DNA from: Actinomycetota bacterium
GTDB taxonomy: Bacteria > Actinomycetota > Acidimicrobiia > Acidimicrobiales > JAFATL01
Assembly: GCA_019243975.1 (NCBI GenBank)
Contig: JAFATL010000338.1
Span: 1-6,277 of the forward strand
Reading direction: 5' to 3'
DNA: 6,277 bases
Of the stretch, positions 5,673 to 6,277 are shown in pieces. Below the pieces are notes generated by a model that saw only the letters and a program-made list of their open reading frames with translations, was not told the origin of the DNA and made no database searches. Position numbers and translations under genes: made by a program. Numbering within the stretch: the stretch's first letter is position 1; each line of letters begins with the position of its first letter.

Positions 5673-6277
5673 GTGAGCGATCGCACGGCGCGGGCCGTCG
5701 CGTTCGAAGCGCTGCGGCGCGTCGAGGAGGGGGCCTACGCCAACCTCGTGCTCCCGCCGCTGCTGGAGCGGTCAGGCCTGCCCGACCGCGACCGCCATCT
5801 CGTCACCGAGCTCGTCTACGGCACCACGCGCATGCGGCGGGCGTGCGACTTCGTGTTGGAGCCACTCTTCCGTCGCGAGGTCGAAGCCGACGTGCGCACC
5901 GCATTGCGCATGGGCGTGTACCAGCTGGTGTTCCTCGGCACGCCCCCGCACGCGGCGGTGTCGACCACGGTCGACGTGGCCCCGGCGCGCGCTCGTGGGT
6001 TCGTCAACGCCGTGTTGCGCCGGGTCACCGAGGCGGGCCGGCCCCGGTGGCCCAACCCCGCCACCGAGCTCAGCTATCCCGACTGGGTCGTGGAACGGCT
6101 GGTCGCCGAGCTGGGCGAGCACGACGCCATGGCCGCCCTGCGCCGGATGAACGTTCCGACGCCGCCTCACCGTCGGGCCGACGGCTACGTGCAGGACCCC
6201 GCGTCGCAGTGGGTGGCGGAGTCGGTCGACGCGGGCGCCACCGACGTCGTCGTCGACATCTGCGCGGCACCCGGGGG
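5673..6277 (+). CDS. rsmB: 16S rRNA (cytosine-967-C5)-methyltransferase RsmB, N-terminal part (partial)
   Basis: The first 201 codons are present and the gene continues past the right edge. RsmB (Sun/Fmu) methylates C967 of 16S rRNA using SAM. GTG 5673 is the only in-frame start near the family N-terminus and lies 13 nt after the fmt stop, without a clear Shine-Dalgarno sequence. Residues 5-120 form the NusB-like RNA-binding domain: ARAVAFEALRRVEEGAYANLVLPPLL, TELVYGTTR (45-53), MGVYQLVFL (80-88), PPHAAVSTTVDVA (91-103) and GFVNAVLRR (109-117). YVQDPASQWVAESV (172-185) and the SAM-binding motif I DICAAPGG (from 195) begin the methyltransferase domain; its catalytic cysteines lie outside the window. 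Only about 15 residues lie between the NusB-linker helix (ALRRMN, 155-160) and the YVQD block, where RsmB proteins usually have about 50-60. The related rRNA methyltransferases RsmF and YebU lack the NusB-like domain, so RsmB is the best name. Confidence 0.92.
   Translation, partial: MSDRTARAVAFEALRRVEEGAYANLVLPPLLERSGLPDRDRHLVTELVYGTTRMRRACDFVLEPLFRREVEADVRTALRMGVYQLVFLGTPPHAAVSTTVDVAPARARGFVNAVLRRVTEAGRPRWPNPATELSYPDWVVERLVAELGEHDAMAALRRMNVPTPPHRRADGYVQDPASQWVAESVDAGATDVVVDICAAPG

Noticed and set aside
4250..5686. 478-residue minus-strand open frame across def and fmt
   Set aside because: It covers two well-supported genes and their junction, and its translation has no recognisable motif.

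Overview
The window is a compact, very GC-rich stretch of bacterial chromosome with all genes on the + strand. It holds the 3' tail of a gene that is probably rpoZ, then coaBC, metK, priA, def and fmt, and the 5' part of rsmB, which runs off the right edge. This order, together with a PriA that has lost its helicase motifs and the PAMHTEMW form of the CoaBC motif, points to the phylum Actinomycetota. The short RsmB linker and the rpoZ tail make me lean towards Acidimicrobiia, but that is an inference. No mobile element, CRISPR array, RNA gene or sign of transfer is visible.

Layout: positions 1-53 are the end of the probable omega subunit gene. coaBC (61-1257) follows after 7 nt and metK (1268-2464) after 10 nt, with its ribosome binding site overlapping the coaBC stop. 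The only real gap (2465-2555, 91 nt) lies between metK and priA. It is packed with inverted repeats, one of which has the metK stop codon in its loop. priA (2556-4253, TTG start), def (4295-4792), fmt (4802-5659) and rsmB (from 5673) follow with gaps of 41, 9 and 13 nt, so they look co-transcribed.

How the genes fit together: CoaBC makes 4'-phosphopantetheine for coenzyme A. MetK makes S-adenosylmethionine, the methyl donor RsmB uses on 16S rRNA. Fmt formylates Met-tRNAfMet before initiation and Def removes the formyl group from the new protein. PriA serves replication restart. These are core functions; I see no undescribed multi-gene system.

The best lead is the start of fmt. The conserved N-terminus (RLVFLGTPE) has no ATG, GTG or TTG in front of it. 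The in-frame codon where the start should be is ACG (4802-4804), with an AAGG 7 nt upstream. Second is the set of alternative hairpins between metK and priA. Third is the missing segment in RsmB just before the SAM-binding domain.
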